DNA of 64,000 bases from Idiomarina sp. Its GTDB lineage: Bacteria > Pseudomonadota > Gammaproteobacteria > Enterobacterales > Alteromonadaceae. The translations under genes were made by a program, and so were the position numbers. The notes beneath the pieces were generated by a model. That model had not been told where the DNA came from. It worked only from the letters and a program-made list of their open reading frames with translations, and did not search any database. Where the stretch lies: assembly GCA_022565355.1 (NCBI GenBank), contig JAIUMU010000005.1, positions 62,001 to 126,000 of the forward strand, written 5' to 3'. Positions 8,359 to 17,835 of this stretch are shown piece after piece (position 1 is the first letter of the stretch; every line of letters starts with the position of its first letter).

Positions 8359-10428
8359 CTAGTGAGGTGCTGCCAGCGAAGCGCGGTTGCGGCCATGTTG
8401 TTTTGCATGGTACATCGCTTTGTCACTACGATTAATTAAATCATCTAAGGGCTCATTTTCATCTTGCTGGGCAACACCGAAGCTGGCAGTAACATGAAAG
8501 GTATTATTCTCGGCATCCTTAAACTCCAGTGCCGCAATCGCACTACGCAATTTTTCTGCAACCAATAAGGCCGGTTCAGCGCTGGTATTGCCAAGCAGCA
8601 CAGCAAATTCTTCACCACCCGTACGCGCAAAAACATCCATCGCTCTTAAGCTCTCTTTCACCGCCTGGGCAACTTTATAGAGAACTTCATCACCTTTGGC
8701 ATGCCCATGCGTATCATTTACAGATTTGAAGTGATCAACATCAAAAGCAACTAACGAAACCGGTTCATTCCGCCTTCTACAGCCATTAATGGTTGCATCG
8801 CTTTTCATAAAAAATGAGCGGCGGTTATCAATCTTGGTAAGGCTATCAGTAGTGGATAATTGCCGAAGCTCTAACTCTAACTCTTTCCGATCGGTAATAT
8901 CACGCACTGTGCCGGTTAAATACTCACCTTTGTCTTCCGTTCTGCTGAAATCGGCTAGCTCATGCACCCAACGAATACTGCCATCTGGGCGAATTATGCG
9001 ATGCTCAACATCGTGAACACCGGTTTCAACCGCAATACGCTCACTCTCTCGAACAGATTCAACATCCTCTGGATGAATACAGCTGCTAAATAATGTAACC
9101 GAAGGTATTGTTGTTTCTTTATCAAAGCCGAATATTTCGTAAATGATATCAGACCAATAAAGATCGCCTGTTTGTAGGTTTGCACGCCAATGCCCTAGGC
9201 GGGCAATTTCCTGAACGCGTTCTAACTGTTGCTGATACTCTCGCAATTGCTTTTCTATATTTTTGGCGGCGGTAACATCCATGATCAGGCCATACCAAGC
9301 CAACGTTCCATCCGGCTCACGTTCCGGCGTAGAATGGCCGCGTACCCATATCGTTTCACCATTATTCACTACTCTATATTCGCAATCCCAATCGGTTAAA
9401 TGCTCTGCAGAGTAATTAATTGATTCGCTTACGAAGGCAAGATCTTCGGGATGAATTCGTGCAAATACGAAGCTCGCATCTTCGGTTACTTCGTTAGGCT
9501 GCGCGCCATAGATATCAACAATCCGCTTGTTTGCGAATGGAAAACGAAAAACCCCGTCAACGGTTCGTTCAAACTTATACAACATACCTGGAGCTACATC
9601 CGCAATTCGATCCAAAAGCTTATCTTTCTCCACAAACTCCTGAACGTTCTGGGCGGTGCCCACTATTTGTGCCAACACACCATTTTCAAATGATTTATGG
9701 CATCTATCTTCTACCCACTGATACACACCATTAACATCGCGTATGCGAAAGGTTCGCGATAAATCGTTAGATTGTGAGCTTTTTGCCCAACTTGCGAATT
9801 CAGCCAAAACATAATCTCGATCATTAGGATGCAATAATTCCTGCCAAGATTCTTCATTGCTGTCTAGCGATAATCCGTATTCTGAGATTAAATTAGGAGA
9901 TATATAGTTCAAGCGAAAAGGAGGTGTGGGTGCGATAGAATAGAAAGCAACTTGAGTGCCTTGCATTAAGCCATCTAACTTTTCATATAGAACACGTTCT
10001 AGCTCTACGCGCCCCATTAATTCAGAAACCTCTAGATGAATGCCGGCCATGCGAGTGGGTTTATTGTCCTCAAACTCAATGAAATCGCCACGAGCCTTAA
10101 TCCATACCCAATCGCCACTCTTGTGTTGCATGCGAAATACCGCAACAAATTCGTGCGCAATATCCGCATGTTTTGCTGCTAAAGCATCAGCTAAAAGCCC
10201 TCTATCATCTTCATGAATCAAGGCGTTAAACGTAGCAAAGGTAACCGGGTTCAACTCATCCGCTGTATAACCAATCATATTGGCCCACATATCATTGATA
10301 TAGTTCAAATCACGTTCCATATCCCATTCCCACATAGCTACTTGCGCATGTTCAAGGATATTGAGGATGTGGGCAGTGTTTGCTTTCTGGAAATGGCCGA
10401 GATGCGCTTGTTGCTTGCTACTATTCAT
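8359..10428 (-). CDS. Multi-PAS diguanylate cyclase
   Basis: Several PAS/PAC blocks (WVHELADFSRTEDKGEYLTGTVRDITDRK) then TTDSLTKIDNRRSF and RAMDVFARTGGEEF. Confidence 0.9.
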   Translation of the reverse strand: MNSSKQQAHLGHFQKANTAHILNILEHAQVAMWEWDMERDLNYINDMWANMIGYTADELNPVTFATFNALIHEDDRGLLADALAAKHADIAHEFVAVFRMQHKSGDWVWIKARGDFIEFEDNKPTRMAGIHLEVSELMGRVELERVLYEKLDGLMQGTQVAFYSIAPTPPFRLNYISPNLISEYGLSLDSNEESWQELLHPNDRDYVLAEFASWAKSSQSNDLSRTFRIRDVNGVYQWVEDRCHKSFENGVLAQIVGTAQNVQEFVEKDKLLDRIADVAPGMLYKFERTVDGVFRFPFANKRIVDIYGAQPNEVTEDASFVFARIHPEDLAFVSESINYSAEHLTDWDCEYRVVNNGETIWVRGHSTPEREPDGTLAWYGLIMDVTAAKNIEKQLREYQQQLERVQEIARLGHWRANLQTGDLYWSDIIYEIFGFDKETTIPSVTLFSSCIHPEDVESVRESERIAVETGVHDVEHRIIRPDGSIRWVHELADFSRTEDKGEYLTGTVRDITDRKELELELRQLSTTDSLTKIDNRRSFFMKSDATINGCRRRNEPVSLVAFDVDHFKSVNDTHGHAKGDEVLYKVAQAVKESLRAMDVFARTGGEEFAVLLGNTSAEPALLVAEKLRSAIAALEFKDAENNTFHVTASFGVAQQDENEPLDDLINRSDKAMYHAKQHGRNRASLAAPH

Positions 10429-10554
10429 AGATATTACTCATTTTAAACGGCTTTATGTACATATTGCTCAGCAACTTCGATAACTGATATACACCGTTAA
10501 TTCTCTAATATAATAAACCGCATATCTATTATGTCAGATGTAATAACAACCGTA

Positions 10555-10782
10555 TTAAGCCTTTAAGAAGGAGAATCTCGGAATAGGTTCGCCTTCCACT
10601 ACTATTGTTTCCATAAACATAGCATACGGGCGAACCCATAGATTACGATCGCCATAGCAAGGCCGATAAAGAACTAACCATTCTTCGCTTTCAGAGTGGC
10701 ATACCACATCAATTACTTGATAATCATTACCTTTGTAATGGCGGTAAATACCGGGCCGTAATTCTGGTTTTGTTTTCTTCAT
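10555..10782 (-). CDS. DUF1653 family protein
   Basis: LRPGIYRHYKGNDYQVIDVVCHSESEEWLVLYRPCYGDRNLWVRPYAMFMETI matches the DUF1653 pattern. Confidence 0.82.
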   Translation of the reverse strand: MKKTKPELRPGIYRHYKGNDYQVIDVVCHSESEEWLVLYRPCYGDRNLWVRPYAMFMETIVVEGEPIPRFSFLKA

Positions 10783-11834
10783 GCAGCTCCCTCAGTTACC
10801 ACTTCCACTCGGTTGCGGCCATTATTTTTCGCAAGGTACAACGCTTTATCGGCTGCTTGTAGGGCCTCTACACTGGATTGCCGCGCCGTTATTTCAGCGA
10901 TACCAATACTTATGGTTATAGGTACAGCAAACTGCCAATCAAAATCCTGCACTGCAATACGCAACTTCTCTGCTAAACGCGCAGCATTTTCGGCGTTGGT
11001 ATTGGGGCAAATGAGCATAAACTCTTCGCCGCCCCACCTGCCAAATTGATCGGTTTTACGAATAGTGCCCCTAATCACCTTGGTTACCTCTTGCAGCACT
11101 TTATCGCCCTGAAGATGGCCGAATTGGTCGTTAACTACTTTGAAGTGGTCTAAATCCAGCAACATAATGCTAAGCGGTTGTTCGCTGCGATCCATAAGCT
11201 CAATATGTTGTTCAAGCACATCATCAAGTTTCGCGCGATTATAAATGCCCGTTAATTTATCAATAGTGGAAATACGCTGAAGTTCGGCATACGCCTCACT
11301 GCGTGAGTTCTCATAAAACCGAAAAATTAATAACAGCACAATCATCACTTCAACAATATTGAGGTAAGCACCCATACTCAGTTTCTGCGCCGGCAGATGG
11401 GGAAGTTGTTGGTAGAAATACGTCAGCACTGCCGCAAAAAATATCGCTGTAACCCAAAATCCTGCGCGCTTGCCCAGTAAAAAGAACACTAGCGGCGGCA
11501 ACACGGTAAGCCAAATTAGCGAATAGCCACCACCCTTTGCTAACACAATAAAGCTCGCCAAATTGAATATTACGGCGCCGCTCACCAGCCATACCGCTAT
11601 CGCTAAGCGTTTACTCGCATGATAGTAAACCCATATCAGCGCACTGAGCGCCATACTCGTAAAATTCAGCATGCCGATGGTATAGGCTGAAAAGAGAAAA
11701 ATATTGATGCTGCCGATCACCAGTGATGCAAAAAATATCACTAACAGAATGGCCTTTAACAATCGATGTTTATAGCGTTCAGAATCGCTTAGTGGTGAAT
11801 GCTGTAGAAAGTTTGTCATCGATAGATACCGCAC
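10779..11834 (-). CDS. Membrane diguanylate cyclase (GGDEF)
   Basis: Six hydrophobic segments, then STIDKLTGIYNRAKL and RKTDQFGRWGGEEF. Confidence 0.9.
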   Translation of the reverse strand: MRYLSMTNFLQHSPLSDSERYKHRLLKAILLVIFFASLVIGSINIFLFSAYTIGMLNFTSMALSALIWVYYHASKRLAIAVWLVSGAVIFNLASFIVLAKGGGYSLIWLTVLPPLVFFLLGKRAGFWVTAIFFAAVLTYFYQQLPHLPAQKLSMGAYLNIVEVMIVLLLIFRFYENSRSEAYAELQRISTIDKLTGIYNRAKLDDVLEQHIELMDRSEQPLSIMLLDLDHFKVVNDQFGHLQGDKVLQEVTKVIRGTIRKTDQFGRWGGEEFMLICPNTNAENAARLAEKLRIAVQDFDWQFAVPITISIGIAEITARQSSVEALQAADKALYLAKNNGRNRVEVVTEGAA

Positions 11835-12001
11835 AGAAGGCTTTATTGTTGTTCGTAGTTCACAATACCCCGCTTTATTTAAACAATTCGAGCGGTTTCA
11901 GGGAATTAAAAGCTACCATTAATACCTCTTAACACTAGCACTTCTCTGAGGTCGAGGTTAAAATCAAACGCTCGTTTAAGTTTTAACTACAGGCCAAGTG
12001 C

Positions 12002-12805
12002 ATGAATAACGTGATGCCGTTTTCTGAAATTCTTCAATTAATCAGCCCTGCCGCAGAGCAGCACATTGAAATGCCAGCGGGTTGGGCCCAGGGACGCGCC
12101 GCATTTGGTGGCCTTACCGCTGGCATTGCTTATCAACATGCTGTGCTTGGGGTTGCTGCAAACCAGCATATTCGTGCGCTCACAGTTTCATTCGTGGGCC
12201 CTATCGAGCCCGGCCAACTTACACTGCAAAGAACTATTCTTCGAGAAGGTAAAAATGTAACGCAAGTAAGGGTTGAGCTACTGCAAAACAATGCCGTACA
12301 ACTCAGCGCATTGCTTACGTTTGGTTGTTCGCGCCCATCAAAGGTGCGTGTAACCGATACACTGCCGGCCGAAGTTCCGCCGCGCGAACAAGGCCCAGCA
12401 TTTCCGAAAACCAAACTACTACCTGAATTTGCCCATCATTTTGATTATCGTGTAAGCGTAGGCGGATTGCCGTTTAGTAATAATCAATCGCGGCAATTTG
12501 GGGGTTGGATGCGGTTTGCCGAAGAACAACAACCGATTAGTGTGGGCTTATTCCTTGGCTTGGTAGATGCCTGGCCACCGGCCGTTTTACCGCATTTAAG
12601 CGCGCCGGCGCCAGCAAGTTCTCTTACTTGGACCATTGAATTCCCAGAGCCTTTACCCAGCGATAAAATGAGCAACGATTGGTGGCAATATATAGCCTAC
12701 ATTGATTATGCCGCTGATGGTTATGGGCATACCCATTCGCACATTTGGGATGATGCTGGAAACTTAGTGGCCATTAGTAGGCAAACCATTACTGTGTTCG
12801 CGTAA
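12002..12805 (+). CDS. Acyl-CoA thioesterase family protein
   Basis: Double hot-dog pattern: GWAQGRAAFGGLTAGIAYQHA ... FVGPIEPGQL ... GGWMRFAEEQ. Confidence 0.78.
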   Translation: MNNVMPFSEILQLISPAAEQHIEMPAGWAQGRAAFGGLTAGIAYQHAVLGVAANQHIRALTVSFVGPIEPGQLTLQRTILREGKNVTQVRVELLQNNAVQLSALLTFGCSRPSKVRVTDTLPAEVPPREQGPAFPKTKLLPEFAHHFDYRVSVGGLPFSNNQSRQFGGWMRFAEEQQPISVGLFLGLVDAWPPAVLPHLSAPAPASSLTWTIEFPEPLPSDKMSNDWWQYIAYIDYAADGYGHTHSHIWDDAGNLVAISRQTITVFA

Positions 12806-13699
12806 CACGAGCGCTCTAAACCGATCGATAACCGCTAAGTTGCGGCTATCGGTTCGGCTCACCATATACCATTGGCCCGGAAGCGGGAATCCTTCAACAT
12901 CAATGCGCGCAACCGCATCGCTACCGTGCTCAATAATGTGCTCCGATAACACTGCTAACCCCATTCCTGAAGCAACACTCATACGAATCGCCTCGTTGCT
13001 CTCAATTTGCGAAGTGCTGGTTAAATATAAACCGCGCCCTGCTAACCAAGTATCAAATACCATACGGGTTGCCGAGCCTGGTTCGCGCATTAAAAAAGGT
13101 TCGTTTACCAACTCTTGGAAACTCAACACGCCACAACGCTGCTTTGTTGCCCAATGGTTCATAGGTGCAATAAGCTGTAATCGATTGGCTAAAAATGGTT
13201 CTGCGGTTGCCATTGCATCGCTAGGTGGATGGCTAAAAATGTAGATATCATCGGCATTATTATAATATCGCTGCAAGGTAGTGCTGCGATTGCCAATACT
13301 TAGCTCAACCCGAATATCCGGAAATTGCTGATTAAATTGCGCAACCAAGGGCGGAATAACGTACTGCGCGGTGTTTACCAAAGATATTTTTAAGTTGCCC
13401 CGATCGCCTTCTCGTATTGCCGAAATTGCCTGGGTACACTCATGCATACGCCGCATAATATCGCCACTAGCACGATACAAGTGCTCGCCCGCCAAGGTAG
13501 GTAGCATCTGCCTACCGTCCTGCTGCAGCAACTGGGCACCACATACGTCCTCTAACCTACGAATCTGCGCTGAAATGGTTGGCTGCGTAAGATGAAGCTT
13601 ACGAGCTGCGGCTGAAATGCTCTTTTGCTCCACAACGTGCTGAAACACCTCTAACAACCGAAAGTTTAATTGCCGTAATTGCATAAGCACCTCATGCAT
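12764..13699 (-). CDS. LysR-family transcriptional regulator
   Basis: N-terminal HTH MHEVLMQLRQLNFRLLEVFQHVVEQKSISAAARKLHLTQPTISAQIRRLE. Confidence 0.9.
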   Translation of the reverse strand: MHEVLMQLRQLNFRLLEVFQHVVEQKSISAAARKLHLTQPTISAQIRRLEDVCGAQLLQQDGRQMLPTLAGEHLYRASGDIMRRMHECTQAISAIREGDRGNLKISLVNTAQYVIPPLVAQFNQQFPDIRVELSIGNRSTTLQRYYNNADDIYIFSHPPSDAMATAEPFLANRLQLIAPMNHWATKQRCGVLSFQELVNEPFLMREPGSATRMVFDTWLAGRGLYLTSTSQIESNEAIRMSVASGMGLAVLSEHIIEHGSDAVARIDVEGFPLPGQWYMVSRTDSRNLAVIDRFRALVLREHSNGLPTNGH

Positions 13700-13817
13700 A
13701 GCTAATTATCTATACTATATACTGCAATCAATTATTTTTATATATAGGTTAAGTTCTGCATAATCGCTCCGCTTGATAACCGCAGCCGTTAGCGTTGCAA
13801 AATCATTTGAGGGAAGC

Positions 13818-14822
13818 ATGCCAGATATTGTAGTTGCATTTTTTGCGTTAGGTTTGATTTCCGGGCTAGTGAAATCCGATCTAAAAGTACCGGGGCAAAT
13901 TTACGAAATACTCACCATATTACTGATGCTCAGTATCGGCATTAAAGGCGGCTTAGCATTACACAGTAATAGTGATGCCATTATTTGGAGCAACTTACTG
14001 CTCATTATGGCGCTCGGATTCCTGTTACCACCCATTCTTTTTCCAGTACTCCGCAAATTGATACGCCTACCGCGGGTAGATGCCATTAGCATTGCTGCGC
14101 ATTATGGCTCCGTAAGCGCCGGTACCTTTGCCGTAGCCTGGGCGCTAGCAGAAAGCTACCAACTTCCCTTAGCCGCCGATACCACCTTATATCTGGTAAT
14201 CCTCGAACTACCTGCCATTGTGTTGATGCTGGCCTTCTACCATTGGCGGGCGCAAAACGATACCGCGCGTACATCTGGAAGCCTAAGTAGCGGCATACCC
14301 AGTGATCTACACACCCAGGTTACCACCCCAACTGCGCCGCTAAAAATGAGCGCTATTTGGCATGAAGCACTTACCAGCCGCGGCGTTGTGTTGCTAATGG
14401 GCGGCGTAGCCATTGGTTGGCTCTATGGGCCAGGCGGCCTTGCCGCAATTGAAGGCTTGGTAATCAACGGATTCTCCGCGTTATTGGCGTTGTTTTTATT
14501 AGAAATGGGCATCACCACCGCCCGAATTTGCCGGCCGTTTCCGTTTAAACTGTGGCGCTTAGTAGTATTTGCCGCAGTAGCGCCTCTCCTTCTGATGTGG
14601 CCAGGTTTGTTGCTCGGCATCTATCTAGGCTTACCTACCGGTTCGGTGCTAATTCTAAGCGCGCTTACCGCAAGTGCTTCCTACATTGCCGCACCGGCGG
14701 CAATTCGCGCCGCGATACCGAACGCCGATATTGGTAAAGCCATGCTGGCTGCGCTGGGTATTACCTTTCCGCTGAATGTATTGCTGTATGTGCCTGTGTT
14801 GGCGGCGGTTCTGGCTCGGTAA
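13818..14822 (+). CDS. SbtA-type sodium-dependent bicarbonate transporter family permease
   Basis: MPDIVVAFFALGLISGLVKSDLKVPGQIYEILTILLMLSIGIKGG and GSVSAGTFAVAWA match SbtA family patterns. ATG at 13818 with a GAGGGA RBS is preferred over 13773. Confidence 0.8.
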   Translation: MPDIVVAFFALGLISGLVKSDLKVPGQIYEILTILLMLSIGIKGGLALHSNSDAIIWSNLLLIMALGFLLPPILFPVLRKLIRLPRVDAISIAAHYGSVSAGTFAVAWALAESYQLPLAADTTLYLVILELPAIVLMLAFYHWRAQNDTARTSGSLSSGIPSDLHTQVTTPTAPLKMSAIWHEALTSRGVVLLMGGVAIGWLYGPGGLAAIEGLVINGFSALLALFLLEMGITTARICRPFPFKLWRLVVFAAVAPLLLMWPGLLLGIYLGLPTGSVLILSALTASASYIAAPAAIRAAIPNADIGKAMLAALGITFPLNVLLYVPVLAAVLAR

Positions 14823-14956
14823 TACCCACTAATAACCTACTCTTTGCGCCACAGCTAAGAGGATGTTCGTATAGTAACTGATCTCATAGTTAAGAAATAT
14901 TTGCAAAAACCAGTAAAAACGAAGATGATCGGGTAGTTTTGTGATTAAACAAAAAG

Positions 14957-15601
14957 GTGATCATCGTGGCAAGCGAACTTCCGGCAAAAGATCAGTATAT
15001 CAGCACATCTGCAGCAGCTAAGTTACTTGGGGTTTCCGTTGGAACCGTGCAACAAATGGTTGAGAATGGCGAGCTTACTGCCTGGAAAACCGCAGGAGGG
15101 CATCGGCGCATTGATAAGCAATCGGTGGTTGAACGCCAGCATCAGCATACAACACCCCCAACTACTCCTGAAAGCCGATCCCAGTTTGTAAAGCAATTGC
15201 AGGCGCAAAAGCCGCAACCGATGCAAATATTAGTAGCGGAAGACGATCCAGTAACGATTAAAATCTACCAACATACCTTTGGTGATTTCAGTGATCTTAT
15301 CAATGTATATTATGCGCAAGATGGTATTGAGGCATTACTGCAGCTCGGGCAAAAGCCATTTGATTTATTAATCCTCGACCTCGATATTCCATATGTTGAT
15401 GGCTACGAAATGCTACAAAAAATTGGCAAGAACCCAGATTTACAAGCCCTGCATATCTTAATTGTTACCGGCACCGATGTGAGTAAATCAGCTCACCAAC
15501 AAAAGGTATTGGAAGATATTACTGTACTTAATAAGCCTATCGACCGTTCATTCCTGCGCGGCTACATTCAAGGCGCTGCCAACATGAAAAAAACATCATA
15601 A
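14957..15601 (+). CDS. Excisionase/MerR-like HTH plus C-terminal receiver (REC) domain
   Basis: YISTSAAAKLLGVSVGTVQQMVENGELTAWKTAGGHRRID then QILVAEDDPVTIKI...LLILDLDIPYVDGYE. Confidence 0.85.
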   Translation: MIIVASELPAKDQYISTSAAAKLLGVSVGTVQQMVENGELTAWKTAGGHRRIDKQSVVERQHQHTTPPTTPESRSQFVKQLQAQKPQPMQILVAEDDPVTIKIYQHTFGDFSDLINVYYAQDGIEALLQLGQKPFDLLILDLDIPYVDGYEMLQKIGKNPDLQALHILIVTGTDVSKSAHQQKVLEDITVLNKPIDRSFLRGYIQGAANMKKTS

Positions 15602-15692
15602 AAAGCAAGCCAGCTATTGTTTATATCAATTTTGGTGTTTACCTATAGAGTTTAGCATTGTAAACTGCTACAAATTCTTAAGGTATTCACCA

Positions 15693-17447
15693 GTGCACAT
15701 CCAAAAACAAGCGCAGAACAAAAAACTGGGCACACATCAGCCTACCGCAGTACTGATTGACGACGACGCTAGTTCGTTGTTGATTACTTCGTGGTTGCTG
15801 AAACGGCAAGGCTATCAAATTGTAACGATTCAACATCTTCCTGATGATTTGGATAATTTTATCGCCAACCCACCTTTGGTTGTTGATGTATTTGTGATTG
15901 ATTATTGCTTAGAGAATACGAACGCCTTACAAATCATTTCACGCTTAAACACCATTCCCTACTTTGCAAAGATTCCGAAGGTAGTGGTAACTAGCCTACG
16001 CGATGATCAAATTGAGCGCCATGGCCTTGGCGGTGGAGCCGTTGAGTTCATTACCAAACCGTTCAATAAACAAAATTTTGCGCAACGTGTACAACTAGCC
16101 CATCGCAAAGATCTGCGAGTAAGTTATTCGCCGCAAAGTATTATTGATGAGTTAACTCAGTTGTCAACAGTTGAAGGTATAGCAGCTAACGCCCCTCACA
16201 ATGCATTGCTGCAAAGTGAGTATTCGGTAGTAGTGATTGAAATTGCCAACTTAGACAAAATCAATAACGTAAGGGGCCGTTCAATTGGCAACCTTACTTT
16301 AAAGAACATGGCCCTTCGATTACAAGAGTTTGCGAGTAACGAGGTAATCCTGCTGCGCACTAGTAACACCCGCTTTGCTGTGATATCTCCAACACTAACT
16401 CAAAGTACACTAGAAGAGTTTCAAACGCGCCTTACTAAACTGGCAAATCGACCAATTAGTAAAGGCCATCAAGATGTATTTGTAGTACTAAGAACCGGCG
16501 TTGCCCATAGTTCTCAAGGTGCCACCCACCTCGAGGGTGTTGAGAACCGCTTTCGGGAGCTATTAGAGGCAACGATCGCTAATGCCTGCTTAGCTGTATC
16601 GCTCGCAAAATCGAAAAATAAATCCGAAATTGAATTGTTTAGTAAGAGTGCAAAGAAAGAACTAGGGCGCTTACACGTTCTTGAAAGTGCAATTTACTCC
16701 GGTTTAGTAAAGCAACAGCTTGAAGTGCATTATCAACCGCAAGTGAATATCGATACCGGAGAGCTCGTTGGAGTTGAGGCACTCGCTCGCTTACAAACTC
16801 CGGAGCTTGGTGTGGTTAGCCCAGCAGAATTGATTCCCATTCTAGAAGCCACGAATGCCATTCATGAAATTGGTTTGCACATCTTTGATATTGTTTTTAA
16901 AGATCTTGCAACGCTAAAAGAGAGCGTAACCGTGGCAGTGAATGTATCTGCTTACCAATTAAAGCGGGGTAATTTTTCTAAATCTATTCTTTGGATGGCG
17001 AAAAAGCACAAAGTAAATCCGCGTAGAGTAGAAATTGAAATTACCGAAACCTCCGCGCTTGATATGTTGGGGGTATCTAAACAGAACCTGATTGATTTAG
17101 CCAGTTTCGGTTTCAAGCTCACACTTGATGATTTTGGCATCGGTTATTCAAATCTCGATTACTTGCTTGCGCTGCCAATAGCGAAACTTAAAATCGACCG
17201 AGAGTTTATCAGTAGATTTCCAGTCGATGATAGCAGCAGAAATATTGTAAAAAGCCTAATGTACTTGGCGCATTTGGAAGGAATCCAAATTTTGGCTGAG
17301 GGCGTTGAAACAGAACTGCAACACAACGAATTACGCAATATCAAAGTTTCCCTTGCTCAAGGCTTCTACTATGGTAAACCAATGCCATTAGCGGTTCTTC
17401 ATGATCGCTTACAAGCTAACACCAGTAATCACTCACGATTAGGCTAA
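15693..17447 (+). CDS. REC - degenerate GGDEF - EAL response regulator (putative c-di-GMP phosphodiesterase)
   Basis: REC with VIDYCLEN Asp; GGDEF site reads RTSNTRFAVI (degenerate); EAL residues kept: VEALARL, NVSAYQL, EIEITET, LDDFGIGYSNLDYL, KLKIDREF, AEGVETE, AQGFYYG. Confidence 0.88.
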   Translation: MHIQKQAQNKKLGTHQPTAVLIDDDASSLLITSWLLKRQGYQIVTIQHLPDDLDNFIANPPLVVDVFVIDYCLENTNALQIISRLNTIPYFAKIPKVVVTSLRDDQIERHGLGGGAVEFITKPFNKQNFAQRVQLAHRKDLRVSYSPQSIIDELTQLSTVEGIAANAPHNALLQSEYSVVVIEIANLDKINNVRGRSIGNLTLKNMALRLQEFASNEVILLRTSNTRFAVISPTLTQSTLEEFQTRLTKLANRPISKGHQDVFVVLRTGVAHSSQGATHLEGVENRFRELLEATIANACLAVSLAKSKNKSEIELFSKSAKKELGRLHVLESAIYSGLVKQQLEVHYQPQVNIDTGELVGVEALARLQTPELGVVSPAELIPILEATNAIHEIGLHIFDIVFKDLATLKESVTVAVNVSAYQLKRGNFSKSILWMAKKHKVNPRRVEIEITETSALDMLGVSKQNLIDLASFGFKLTLDDFGIGYSNLDYLLALPIAKLKIDREFISRFPVDDSSRNIVKSLMYLAHLEGIQILAEGVETELQHNELRNIKVSLAQGFYYGKPMPLAVLHDRLQANTSNHSRLG

Positions 17448-17481
17448 TAAGTGCGAACCATATAAATAAGGAGTGTTATGA

Positions 17482-17835
17482 ATGCCTTTGCAAAGATTAT
17501 TAAGTGAATTTGATTACGATACCGATTTTGTTGCTGATCTACTTTTCACTATTGGCAATGAAAGCAAACAACATTTGGAGCGAATGCAGAGCTCACTCCA
17601 GCAAGAGAAGCCGATTGCGCCAAACGAATTGCAGCGTATTGCTCACTTAATGAAATCAACGGCAAATACGGTTGGCTTATATGAGTTAAGCAGCAATGCA
17701 GATGCAATTGAACAGCATATTGCCAAGTTGGCACCTAGCTCAGATGAACAGCGTGATGAAGTGAATAAACTCATCAGTATCGCAACGGAAATTCACGATG
17801 TTGCGCAAAAATTGTTGCGGGAAATTGATACATGA
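17482..17835 (+). CDS. Hpt-domain phosphotransfer protein
   Basis: RIAHLMKSTANTVGLYELSSNADAIEQHI carries the Hpt AHxxKxxxxxxG pattern. Confidence 0.82.
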   Translation: MPLQRLLSEFDYDTDFVADLLFTIGNESKQHLERMQSSLQQEKPIAPNELQRIAHLMKSTANTVGLYELSSNADAIEQHIAKLAPSSDEQRDEVNKLISIATEIHDVAQKLLREIDT

